The translations under genes were made by a program, and so were the position numbers. A stretch of DNA of 22,903 bases from Thermoplasmata archaeon (lineage in GTDB: Archaea > Thermoplasmatota > Thermoplasmata > Thermoplasmatales > Thermoplasmataceae), in contig JAKAUD010000080.1 of the NCBI GenBank assembly GCA_021827885.1, positions 1-22,903 of the forward strand. Direction: 5' to 3'. Under the pieces are notes generated by a model. It made no database searches and was not told the origin of the DNA. It saw nothing but the letters and a program-made list of their open reading frames with translations. Positions 15,851 to 22,808 of this stretch are shown here, piece by piece. Positions within the stretch are counted from its first letter, which is position 1; every line of letters starts with the position of its first letter.

Positions 15851-16384
15851 TTAAAGTCTTTTAAGATAAGACAAGGCATCATGGAGGATACACCTTGTTT
15901 TAAGATCTGATATATCTCTATTCTCCAATAGCCTAGTAGCTATATCCATTGATACCTCTATACGATCTATAATATCAGAATCATCCTGAGGCTGTTCATA
16001 TATCTCCGATCTACAGAATGCTACGAAGTGATACTGCGTCTCAACATCCCATCCAGGCGCAGGAAAAACCTTGCCAAGGTAAACGAGAGTATCCACGACC
16101 AGACCAGCCTCTTCAAGTACTTCCCTTCTTGCAGCATCTTCTATGGATTCCCCTTTCCTGATGCCACCTCCTGGCACTTCAAGGACGTAAGATTCCATCG
16201 CAGGACGCCATTGCCTTATGAAAACAATTTTCGGCTCATTCTGGCTTTGTATCACAGGAACTACAATTACACCATTCTCATGCGTTACAACAGGAAATGA
16301 ACCAGATACCCCGCCATGGGGTAATTCTATATCTTTCTCCTCCAGCTTGATTGACCTACCTTCGTATATCAGCCTGTTTGCCAA
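15851..16384 (-). CDS. Nudix hydrolase (ADP-ribose/nucleotide-sugar pyrophosphatase type)
   Basis: A 177-residue hydrolase of nucleoside diphosphate-linked compounds. The Nudix box is intact: a Gly-rich GGGIRKGES is followed by REVLEEAGL in correct GX5EX7REUXEEXGU spacing, including the metal-binding glutamates. Upstream of it, IVFIRQWRPAMESYVLEVPGG resembles the ADP-ribose pyrophosphatase group (RQ-R and E-PAG-like elements). It lies 8 nt after rmlC and 42 nt before the GT2-like gene on the same strand, so it is part of the operon. Its role there is unclear. It could remove surplus or wrong nucleotide sugars, or recycle ADP-ribose unrelated to glycans. Confidence 0.87.
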   Translation of the reverse strand: MANRLIYEGRSIKLEEKDIELPHGGVSGSFPVVTHENGVIVVPVIQSQNEPKIVFIRQWRPAMESYVLEVPGGGIRKGESIEDAARREVLEEAGLVVDTLVYLGKVFPAPGWDVETQYHFVAFCRSEIYEQPQDDSDIIDRIEVSMDIATRLLENRDISDLKTRCILHDALSYLKRL

Positions 16385-16392
16385 ATTCCCAC

Positions 16393-16959
16393 CTATTTGT
16401 CGTAAACGAAGTTAATCTCAGCATCCTTTAACAGTGGGTGCTGCTGATCCTTTTCTGATATGATTAAACCAGAAGAATCAGAGGGCCAAACAATTCCTAT
16501 TTCCGGATCGTTCCAACGTATCCCCCTCTCAAGCGGCTTGTAATATTCATTGGTGGTTTTGTAGGTCAGAATGGAATTATCTTCCAAAGCAGTCATACCT
16601 GCAGCAAATCCTGGAGGTATCCAGAACTGTTTCCCACTATCCGGAGTTAATGTGACCCCAACCCATTTTCCGAATGTTGGAGAATTATTCCTTATGTCCA
16701 CGGCAACCTCGAAAATTTTACCCGAAATTGCTCTCAAAAGTTTGCCCTGCACTTTAGGCTCCAGCTGGTAGTGTAGCCCTCTTGTGGTTCCCTTTTTGGA
16801 CAACGAAATGTTGTCCTGCAGAAATTCAGCAGTAATTCCAGCGTTGTAAAAATCTGACCGCTTGTAAGTTTCCATGAAGTATCCACGAGAATCGACGTGT
16901 ATTTCAGATGTTATTATTATCAAATCCGGTATCGCACATCTTTCAATTTTAATTGCCAT
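16393..16959 (-). CDS. rmlC: dTDP-4-dehydrorhamnose 3,5-epimerase
   Basis: Cupin-fold epimerase of 188 residues that inverts C3 and C5 of dTDP-4-keto-6-deoxy-glucose on the way to L-rhamnose or a related 6-deoxysugar. Diagnostic features are SRGYFMETYKRSDF, then LQDNISLSKKGTTRGLHYQ with the catalytic His, GKIFEVAVDIRNNSPTFGKW, and FWIPPGFAAGM, all in usual order and spacing. The C-terminal GIRWNDPEIGIVWP is also standard. It follows the SDR gene by 9 nt and precedes the Nudix gene by 8 nt, clearly one transcript. Its probable partners, rmlA-like and rmlD-like genes, lie divergently at 18045-19697; a typical rmlB is not visible. Confidence 0.92.
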   Translation of the reverse strand: MAIKIERCAIPDLIIITSEIHVDSRGYFMETYKRSDFYNAGITAEFLQDNISLSKKGTTRGLHYQLEPKVQGKLLRAISGKIFEVAVDIRNNSPTFGKWVGVTLTPDSGKQFWIPPGFAAGMTALEDNSILTYKTTNEYYKPLERGIRWNDPEIGIVWPSDSSGLIISEKDQQHPLLKDAEINFVYDK

Positions 16960-16968
16960 TTACAACAC

Positions 16969-17982
16969 CTAGAATAGTTTTCCGTCGATGAGTATTCTGT
17001 CCATAGTTTCCTTCATCTCGATGAGATGCTTATACCACTCAAGTGTTATGGTCCTGGCATCCGGCTTCATTGTGCCGTCCTGAAGACGCCTGTAAACTTC
17101 CTTGACCCCTTCTCTTGGAGGGTGCTCAACTTTATACCCGAGCTGCTTAGATATTTTGTCAAATGACACTGTGTAGCTCCTATAATCCGGGAACCCGTAC
17201 CAGTCAAACTCCATTGGAACACCAAGAGTATCGCTCACCAGCTTTACCAGATCATAGAGTCTAAAGTTCTGATCATTTGAACCCACGTTGAACACCTTAC
17301 CACTCACCTTGTCTGGATCAGCCTCCATAACCTCAATAAATGCACGGGCCGTATCCTTGACATGTATTATTGGTCTTTTCTGGTTCCCGTCACGCATCAA
17401 CTGTATCTTCTTCCCCTGAAATTTATTCAGAACCATACTGTTCAGGGAGATGTCGAATCGCATCCTCTTCGCATAACCGTAAACTGATGATTGCCTTAGT
17501 GCAGAAGGACAAAAACCATCTCCTGCAAGCGGTAGAATATCACTTTCTGCTAGATAATTTGCCTTGGCATATGTGGTTAGTGGATTCACGTCTGATTTTT
17601 CGTCCACTACTTCATTCTTAAAACCGTAAACACTGACAGAGGAAGCAAGTATATATCTGCCAACTCCGGCTTTTTTTGCCAGTTTCGCAGTTCTGACCCT
17701 CGCCCTATAATTTATATCCATGGTCAGTTCCTGATTCAGCTCACCTGTGGGGTCATTGGACAGAGCGGCAAGGTCCATCACTACATCAATCCCTGATAGA
17801 AGGGAAGGGCCATACCATCTGGTGTCACCTTTTACCAGTTTTGCCTTTCCATCAATTTCGTTAAGCACCTCTTTCCCGAAAAAGAAACGGTCAAGAACTG
17901 TTACATCGTATCCTCTTTCCACGAGCATGGGACATAGGGCTGAACCTATGTACCCTCCTCCTCCCGTCACCAGAACCTTCAT
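16969..17982 (-). CDS. Extended SDR, nucleotide-sugar epimerase/dehydratase family, paralogue B
   Basis: A 337-residue relative of the SDR at 8444-9436, first gene of the operon with rmlC, the Nudix gene and the GT2-like gene. It begins MKVLVTGGGGYIGSALCPML with the cofactor-binding glycines. It shares DRFFFGKEV, VMDLAALSNDPTGELNQELT, SSVSVYGFKNEVVDEKS and FNVGSNDQNFRLYDL with its paralogue. The YxxxK position reads YAKAN (Tyr138, Asn142), so the usual catalytic Lys is missing, exactly as in the paralogue. It does not look like a typical dTDP-glucose 4,6-dehydratase (RmlB), although it stands where one would be expected. The divergent spacer 17983-18044 provides its promoter. Reaction unknown. 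Confidence 0.88.
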   Translation of the reverse strand: MKVLVTGGGGYIGSALCPMLVERGYDVTVLDRFFFGKEVLNEIDGKAKLVKGDTRWYGPSLLSGIDVVMDLAALSNDPTGELNQELTMDINYRARVRTAKLAKKAGVGRYILASSVSVYGFKNEVVDEKSDVNPLTTYAKANYLAESDILPLAGDGFCPSALRQSSVYGYAKRMRFDISLNSMVLNKFQGKKIQLMRDGNQKRPIIHVKDTARAFIEVMEADPDKVSGKVFNVGSNDQNFRLYDLVKLVSDTLGVPMEFDWYGFPDYRSYTVSFDKISKQLGYKVEHPPREGVKEVYRRLQDGTMKPDARTITLEWYKHLIEMKETMDRILIDGKLF

Positions 17983-18009
17983 TTGAACATCAAGACATCA
18001 TAAGCAATC

Positions 18010-18023
18010 AATATTTAAATATT
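18010..18023. promoter_or_regulatory. Palindromic TATA element shared by two divergent operons
   Basis: AATATTTAAATATT is a perfect 14-bp palindrome in the 62-bp spacer between the SDR gene (start 17982, minus) and the rmlA-like gene (start 18045, plus). Its centre is about 28 nt from the plus start and about 34 nt from the minus start, so it can serve as TATA box in both directions. Confidence 0.55.
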
Positions 18024-18044
18024 ATACCATCATATGCTATCAAC

Positions 18045-18800
18045 ATGGCATCATTGAAGAGAAAGGGTGCGATCCTTGCTGGCGGAACTGGCACCAGACT
18101 GATGCCGCTCACCAAGCTGATAAACAAACACCTGCTTCCGGTATACGATAGACTGATGGTCACATACCCTATAGAAACCCTGAAGAAGACTGGAGTGACC
18201 AATATATGCATAGTCACAGGTGCAAAGGACCTTTCAGACTTCAGGAGGTTCGTTGGCGATGGTTCTGAATATGAAGTGGAGATAGAATACAGAACACAGA
18301 CCGGCCCCAATGGTCTTGCGGATGCTGTTTATAAGACTGCGAATTTCTTTGGCGGGCAAAAGCCAATTATAGTTCTGGGGGACGACATATTAACGTATGT
18401 AAATTTTCCCATCAAGGCACTTTCTGACGACAATGCTTATGCTGCAGTTACGAAGGCAGAGGGAATAGGCATAGACCCAAGGGCCGTTGCCGTACCGGAA
18501 TTCACTCACAGCGGGGATATCTGCAGGGTCACTGAGAAGCCAAGTAACCCTTCCTCCGATTTCATGGTCGCAGGTTTTTATATATTTCCAAATGATGTAT
18601 TCGATTTCATCGAAGAGCTAAAGCCAAGCAGCAGGGGGGAACTCGAAATCTCTGATGTTACAAACTGGTACGCAGTGAACGGTAGACTGAAACCTATATA
18701 TGATCTTGAATTCATAGCGGATGCCGGCAGCTTGAGATCGCTGCTGGAAGTCTCGATTTGGAGATCAAAAATTGTTTCAAAGGGTTCTGGTGAGGCTTAG
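18045..18800 (+). CDS. rmlA: Glucose-1-phosphate thymidylyltransferase-like nucleotidyltransferase
   Basis: Predicted to activate a sugar 1-phosphate with an NTP, probably dTTP and glucose 1-phosphate in view of rmlC and rmlD beside it. The signature KGAILAGGTGTRLMPLTKL is followed by NKHLLPVYDRLMVTYPIETL, matching RmlA, with R and L where KP is common in YDKPM. Next come PNGLADAVY, the metal site LGDDIL, VTEKPSNPSSDFMVAGFYIF and SSRGELEISDV. At 251 residues it is shorter than bacterial RmlA (about 290) and lacks the C-terminal helical part. It is first in an operon, with an AT palindrome about 28 nt upstream. Nucleotide specificity is inferred from context. Confidence 0.85.
   Translation: MASLKRKGAILAGGTGTRLMPLTKLINKHLLPVYDRLMVTYPIETLKKTGVTNICIVTGAKDLSDFRRFVGDGSEYEVEIEYRTQTGPNGLADAVYKTANFFGGQKPIIVLGDDILTYVNFPIKALSDDNAYAAVTKAEGIGIDPRAVAVPEFTHSGDICRVTEKPSNPSSDFMVAGFYIFPNDVFDFIEELKPSSRGELEISDVTNWYAVNGRLKPIYDLEFIADAGSLRSLLEVSIWRSKIVSKGSGEA
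18789..18795 (+). promoter_or_regulatory. Shine-Dalgarno site for the rmlD-like gene
   Basis: GGTGAGG lies 5 nt before the ATG at 18801, inside the end of the rmlA-like gene. It supports this start and coupled translation. Confidence 0.5.
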
Positions 18801-19697
18801 ATGGACAGGATACTTGTCATAGGAGCAGGCGGACTCATAGGGGGCAAATTCAAAGATTTGGCTGGTGAAAATTTCGAGGTTTTTGGCACGTATAATACCC
18901 ACCGTGTGGAGGGAGAGAACATGTTTCATCTGAATGCGGTAGACAGACAGGAAACGTTTGCCCTTATTAGAAGGCTATCGCCGGATATTGTAGTCGACAC
19001 GCACTCGCTGAACAATGTAGACTACTGCGAGACACACAGGGAGGAAGCTTGGAGCATCAACGTTGATGGAGTAAAGAACATTGCAGAGGCTTGCAAAGAC
19101 AACGGCGCCAAAATCATAGTCCTCTCAACGGATTACGTTTTCGATGGGAAGAAGATGAAGTATACGGAAAAGGATAAACCAAGACCTCTCAATTATCTGG
19201 GTATGAACAAGATGGTCGCTGAACAGATGCTCTATGGTCTGGATATTAATCACATAATCGTAAGGACATCCGTTGTTTACGGCTCGGGAGGGTTAAACAA
19301 GATTAACTTTGTGCTTTGGCTTATACAAAAGCTCAGAGCTAAAGAAAAGGTAAGCATAGTAACTGATCAGAAAAACAATCCTACATTCGTGGATAATATA
19401 GTCTCGCAGGTACTTGCTCTCCACAGGAAAAATAGGACTGGCATATATCATATTACAGGTTCCGAATGTCTGAGCAGGTACGATTTTTCGCTAAAAATCG
19501 CAAACGTTTTCAATTTAGATACCGATCTCATCACACCAATCACTACCTCTGACCTTCATCAGATTGCAAGGAGGCCCATGGTCGTGAACATGAGCGTTGC
19601 TAAAGTAGAGAAAGAGACAGGCCTGAAGCAGGACGACGTATTTACTGGATTAAACAAGCTGAAACAGCAATCAGAGGCAACAAATGCCAATCTTTGA
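18801..19697 (+). CDS. rmlD: dTDP-4-dehydrorhamnose reductase-like SDR
   Basis: A 298-residue extended SDR of the RmlD type, predicted to reduce the 4-keto group of a dTDP-6-deoxyhexose. Features are RILVIGAGGLIGGKF, VDTHSLNNVDYCETH with the NVD-CE signature, SINVDGVKNIAEAC, VLSTDYVFDGKK and VVYGSGG. The catalytic region reads NYLGMNKMVAE. Aligned with the usual NVYGRTKLEGE, Lys137 is in place but the catalytic Tyr position is Leu133, and a Tyr lies one residue earlier (Tyr132). The ATG follows the rmlA-like stop directly, with GGTGAGG five bases before it, and the gene overlaps the next by 14 nt. RmlD is the best match, but the altered active site leaves room for another reductase or epimerase. 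Confidence 0.83.
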   Translation: MDRILVIGAGGLIGGKFKDLAGENFEVFGTYNTHRVEGENMFHLNAVDRQETFALIRRLSPDIVVDTHSLNNVDYCETHREEAWSINVDGVKNIAEACKDNGAKIIVLSTDYVFDGKKMKYTEKDKPRPLNYLGMNKMVAEQMLYGLDINHIIVRTSVVYGSGGLNKINFVLWLIQKLRAKEKVSIVTDQKNNPTFVDNIVSQVLALHRKNRTGIYHITGSECLSRYDFSLKIANVFNLDTDLITPITTSDLHQIARRPMVVNMSVAKVEKETGLKQDDVFTGLNKLKQQSEATNANL

Positions 19698-20577
19698 TGC
19701 CGTATTGAGATATCGCAAAGTTTACAAAAATTATTTCAGGGTGATGTTTGGGGTACTTAGAAAGAGAGGCCGAATTGTTTGCATTTTGCGGAATGGAAGC
19801 ATCAAAAAGTTGGGCTATCTAGATGCCTCCGTACTGGTAGAACTAGTAACTGAATATTCTCAGAACCCAGACACTACAGCAGACCTTTTGGCCGATCATT
19901 ATCTCTATTTCAATGGAACGAAGGTTTACCTCAATGGTGACCCGGATAATGGCGCAAAAATAGATATATTTTTTAGGGAGGAATATGCCTTTCTTAATGT
20001 TGATGACAAAGTAGTAGTGGATATAGGGGCTAACATCGGTGACACTGCCATTTATTTTGAGCTGAAGGGGGCAAGGCGCATCATCGCCTTGGAACCTTAT
20101 AACTTCTCATTTAAATTGGCGTTGGAAAATATAAAGAAAAATCAGCTAGAAAACCTTGTGACTGTCGTAAATTGCGCATATGGAATCGGAGAGGATGTGC
20201 TGTTGGTCAACGAGCAAAATGCAGATAGGACCCGAGACCTTCACGTTTCAAGAGCTGAGGAAACCAAGGCGGTAAAAATAAAAAGAGTTTCATTATGGGA
20301 TATTATTCAATCTTATAATTTGCAGAGTTTTGTTCTTAAAATGGACTGCGAAGGATGCGAATACGATTTACTGAAGGAAAAAAATGAAGCCTTAGACCGC
20401 GTAGAAGCTATGCAGATCGAATATCATTACGGGTATGAACCCCTTAGCAACTATCTTGTAAATCACGGGTTTGATGTTACTCATACTGAAAGTAAGTTGT
20501 GGTACAACAGGAATGCAACTAACCCCAAAATGCAAATCGGATTTATATATGCGACTAGGAAAGCATCCAAAATATAG
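19684..20577 (+). CDS. FkbM-family methyltransferase
   Basis: Predicted SAM-dependent O-methyltransferase of 297 residues, last gene of the rmlA-rmlD operon, starting inside rmlD with a 14-nt overlap. The FkbM core starts near residue 110: VVVDIGANIGDTAIYFEL is the SAM-binding motif, RRIIALEPYNFSFKLALENI follows with the acidic end of the second strand, and LKMDCEGCEYDLL is the family's most characteristic sequence. The end (MQIEYHYGYEPLSNYL, then GFDVTHTES) is also typical. The N-terminal 100 residues are less conserved and basic. In glycan loci such enzymes often methylate sugar hydroxyls; the actual acceptor is unknown. Confidence 0.88.
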   Translation: MPIFDAVLRYRKVYKNYFRVMFGVLRKRGRIVCILRNGSIKKLGYLDASVLVELVTEYSQNPDTTADLLADHYLYFNGTKVYLNGDPDNGAKIDIFFREEYAFLNVDDKVVVDIGANIGDTAIYFELKGARRIIALEPYNFSFKLALENIKKNQLENLVTVVNCAYGIGEDVLLVNEQNADRTRDLHVSRAEETKAVKIKRVSLWDIIQSYNLQSFVLKMDCEGCEYDLLKEKNEALDRVEAMQIEYHYGYEPLSNYLVNHGFDVTHTESKLWYNRNATNPKMQIGFIYATRKASKI

Positions 20578-20589
20578 CAACAACCGAAA

Positions 20590-20815
20590 GCGTAACAAGC
20601 AACCCTAATTAAGACGTCATGAAAAAGGATTTCTGCCCACTCTGTTATGACGATAGCAGAGTGATGGTCGGAGAGATGGCCGGGATTTTACTTGACCCTA
20701 GAGGTCGGTGTTAAGACTGGTTATCCTTCGCCTCAACTCAATACCCTGCAATAAGGGTGAATAGGAGATTGTCGAGACATCTCCGACTCGATACCCTCAC
20801 AACCCCTTGGAGGTG
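20590..20815 (+). ncRNA. Candidate IS110 bridge RNA
   Basis: IS110 elements of one subgroup encode a structured bridge RNA between the left end and the recombinase gene, pairing with target and donor DNA. This 240-nt leader has the expected character. An 11-bp stem with tetraloop spans 20638-20663 (CACTCTG...CAGAGTG). Hairpins follow at 20694-20706 (GACC-CTAGA-GGTC), 20742-20759 (TACCCT-6 nt-AGGGTG) and 20764-20784 (GGAGAT-9 nt-ATCTCC). The GGAGAT of the last hairpin recurs directly after the transposase stop (21964-21969), a candidate donor match, although a 6-7 base match is not significant alone. Limits are approximate, and no alignment with known bridge RNAs was possible. Confidence 0.5.
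20809..20815 (+). promoter_or_regulatory. Shine-Dalgarno site of the IS110 transposase
   Basis: GGAGGTG ends 5 nt before the GTG at 20821 and supports this non-ATG start, which also places the first catalytic Asp six residues from the N-terminus as usual. Confidence 0.6.
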
Positions 20816-20820
20816 GTCAG

Positions 20821-21963
20821 GTGATAATAGGCATTGATGTGCATAAACGTTTGGTAAATATAACTGAGATGGAAGAGGATGGATCAGTAAGGGATAACTA
20901 CGAGATTGAAAACAGCGAGGAATCGTGGAATGCATTCACGGAAAGATATCTCTCCATGAAACCTGAGATTGCACTGGAACAATCCACATCTGGGAAGTAT
21001 GTGGCTAGGTTACTAAGAGACAGGGGATTCTCAGTACACATAGCGGATCCAGTGAAGCTTGCGTTGATATACAACTCCCCTAAGAAGAGCGACAAGGAAG
21101 ATTCCTATAAACTTGCCAAGCTGCTGAGACTGGGAGGGCTGCCAGAAGTGCATCTCCCATCTGAATACTCAGATGATCTCAAGTCACTGGTGAGATACAG
21201 GAAATCCTTGGGTGAAGAGGTAACGATGATAAAGAACAGGATCCATGCATTGCTGACAATGCATGGCATCAGTATAGATGCAACAGACATCTTCCGGAGG
21301 AAGGGAATGAGGGAGATAGAGGGATCCCTCCCAAAGCTGAAGGAGAACGAGAAGATAGTGATGGAGGACATGCTGAAAAGACTATCAGATCTCTTTGACA
21401 GAGAAAATGAAATGGAGAACTGGATAGCCCTGGCGGTGAAGGATGATCATAGAGTGAAACTTCTTATGACCATCCCGGGGATAAATGTGTATTCAGCAGC
21501 AGTAATAATATCGGAGATAGATGACATTTCCAGGTTCAAGTCAAAGGAGAAGTTAGCTTCGTATTCAGGCCTAGTTCCAATGCAGGATCAATCAGGTGAC
21601 AGGGATATCAGAGGGCACATATCAAAGAGAGGCCCTTCAATGCTCAGATTTGTTGTTGTCACTGCATCCCATACAGCAATAAAGAAATCGAAGAAATCGA
21701 GAGCAAAATATCTGAGCATAGTTAGAAGAGTGGGAAAGAACAGGGCCATAGTTGCAATTGCTAGAATTCTAACTGAACTTATCTACACTATGCTGAAAAA
21801 CAACAGTAAATTCATAGACAAGATGGATTCCCTCACGGAGAGGAAGATGAAATCCATGTCTCAGAAGGCCATGAATGCAAAGGTTTCAGACAACATAGCG
21901 CAATCAGTAAAAATAATAAGGGAGAAATTGCTTACAAAATCGTCAGACCGTCTTTTTTCATAA
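20821..21963 (+). CDS. IS110-family transposase (DEDD recombinase)
   Basis: RNA-guided serine/DEDD recombinase of the IS110 family, 380 residues and apparently intact. The RuvC-like N-terminal domain has Asp6 in IIGIDVHK, Glu53 in IALEQSTSG, and Asp91 and Asp94 in SDKEDSYKLAKLL, the full DEDD set. A helical linker follows (LVRYRKSLGEEVTMIKNRIH). The C-terminal Tnp20 domain has LMTIPGINVYSAAVIISEI, FKSKEKLASYSGLVP and HISKRGPSMLRF, where Ser273 is the likely catalytic serine. The end (KNRAIVAIARILTELIYTML) is typical. The GTG start is backed by a strong SD. No stops or frameshifts, so the element may still move if its ends and RNA are whole. Confidence 0.93.
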   Translation: MIIGIDVHKRLVNITEMEEDGSVRDNYEIENSEESWNAFTERYLSMKPEIALEQSTSGKYVARLLRDRGFSVHIADPVKLALIYNSPKKSDKEDSYKLAKLLRLGGLPEVHLPSEYSDDLKSLVRYRKSLGEEVTMIKNRIHALLTMHGISIDATDIFRRKGMREIEGSLPKLKENEKIVMEDMLKRLSDLFDRENEMENWIALAVKDDHRVKLLMTIPGINVYSAAVIISEIDDISRFKSKEKLASYSGLVPMQDQSGDRDIRGHISKRGPSMLRFVVVTASHTAIKKSKKSRAKYLSIVRRVGKNRAIVAIARILTELIYTMLKNNSKFIDKMDSLTERKMKSMSQKAMNAKVSDNIAQSVKIIREKLLTKSSDRLFS

Positions 21964-22026
21964 GGAGATACGCTGAGAAAACAGGGAAGGATACGGAATG
22001 AAATAGACCACCTTGGCAAAGAGAGA

Positions 22027-22794
22027 ATGGCACTGAACAGGGAGGTGGGCCTTGCCAAATTCTTGAGGGAGAAAGTCGGAAATAACGAACCAAACCTGAG
22101 AAAGTTAGCAACCTTTTTTTCCTCACTAGAAATGAGCAACGACAAAATCTCCGACCTGATAAAAACGGTGGGAAGGATGGTTGAGAACGGCATAGATCCC
22201 AGTGTTTTGATAGAAAGGGGCAAAGTTCTTGACTTCCTTAGAAATTTCGGATTCAACGTGAGTTACCTGTCGGTACTGCGAAGGAAATTCGCCTTCTACC
22301 CAAGCTTTGATGTACTGATCAAAGAAGTCTTGAAACAGGGAGATAGAAAAGAAGAAATGCTCAAACGTGCTGAATATGAAGCTGAAGAGTATAAGAAGAC
22401 CGCTGAAACTTCAATAGAGGATGAACTCAAAGAAAGAAGAGAGAAGATCGTGGAACTCGAAACAAGGATTCCAGGCCTTGAAGAGAAGAAATCTCTTCTT
22501 CAAAATGATGTTGATTTCCTTGAGGAGAGGATTGAGGACCTTAAGTTGGAGAGATGGAAGGATGTTGGTAAGCTTGAACTTTTGGCATCCTTAATCGATG
22601 GGAAACGCTTTGACACTCTTGGAATTTTATTTGATTGCCTCGTCTCAACCGTGGAAAACTTGAAGATTCCCCCTCTTCTTGTAAATTCGGTCATGGAGGA
22701 ATACCCTATTGAATTGCCGAGCGAGACTAGACGGTCTCAAGGAACACGTACAAGACCATTTGTTGGCCACCTCATCCCGAAGCAGATTGATTGA
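22027..22794 (+). CDS. Coiled-coil protein, 5' end probably cut by IS110
   Basis: Not recognised. From the first ATG the protein has 255 residues, mostly helical. A long coiled coil runs from about residue 100 to 185 (RKEEMLKRAEYEAEEYKK onward, then IVELETRIPGLEEKKSLL), rich in Glu, Lys and Leu. The C-terminal 30 residues are basic and proline-containing, without motif. The frame is open upstream as far as the transposase stop at 21963, and the extra residues (LRKQGRIRNEIDHLGKERMA) continue the same charged-helix pattern. No promoter or SD site precedes 22027. The gene is thus most likely a 3' portion whose 5' part was lost at the element's right end. SMC-like or mobile-element-associated proteins are possible relatives, but nothing identifies it. 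Confidence 0.65.
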   Translation: MALNREVGLAKFLREKVGNNEPNLRKLATFFSSLEMSNDKISDLIKTVGRMVENGIDPSVLIERGKVLDFLRNFGFNVSYLSVLRRKFAFYPSFDVLIKEVLKQGDRKEEMLKRAEYEAEEYKKTAETSIEDELKERREKIVELETRIPGLEEKKSLLQNDVDFLEERIEDLKLERWKDVGKLELLASLIDGKRFDTLGILFDCLVSTVENLKIPPLLVNSVMEEYPIELPSETRRSQGTRTRPFVGHLIPKQID

Positions 22795-22808
22795 AGTGAG
22801 ACATCAGA

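Larger units (their letters stand above)
20578..20963 (+). mobile_element. IS110-family insertion sequence, left part (element about 20580-21975)
   Basis: The element consists of a structured noncoding leader and one transposase gene ending at 21963. The ends cannot be fixed: IS110 elements usually lack terminal inverted repeats, and none are seen. The left limit lies between the FkbM stop (20577) and the first hairpin (20638). The right limit is probably within some 25 nt of the transposase stop, because a coiled-coil reading frame resumes there. Outer limits therefore carry an uncertainty of tens of bases. Confidence 0.6.

Noticed and set aside
16969..17982. SDR B as dTDP-glucose 4,6-dehydratase (rmlB)
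   Set aside because: Its position suggests it, but the motifs (YAKAN, SSVSVYG, SNDPTGELN) differ from RmlB, which has an intact YxxxK.
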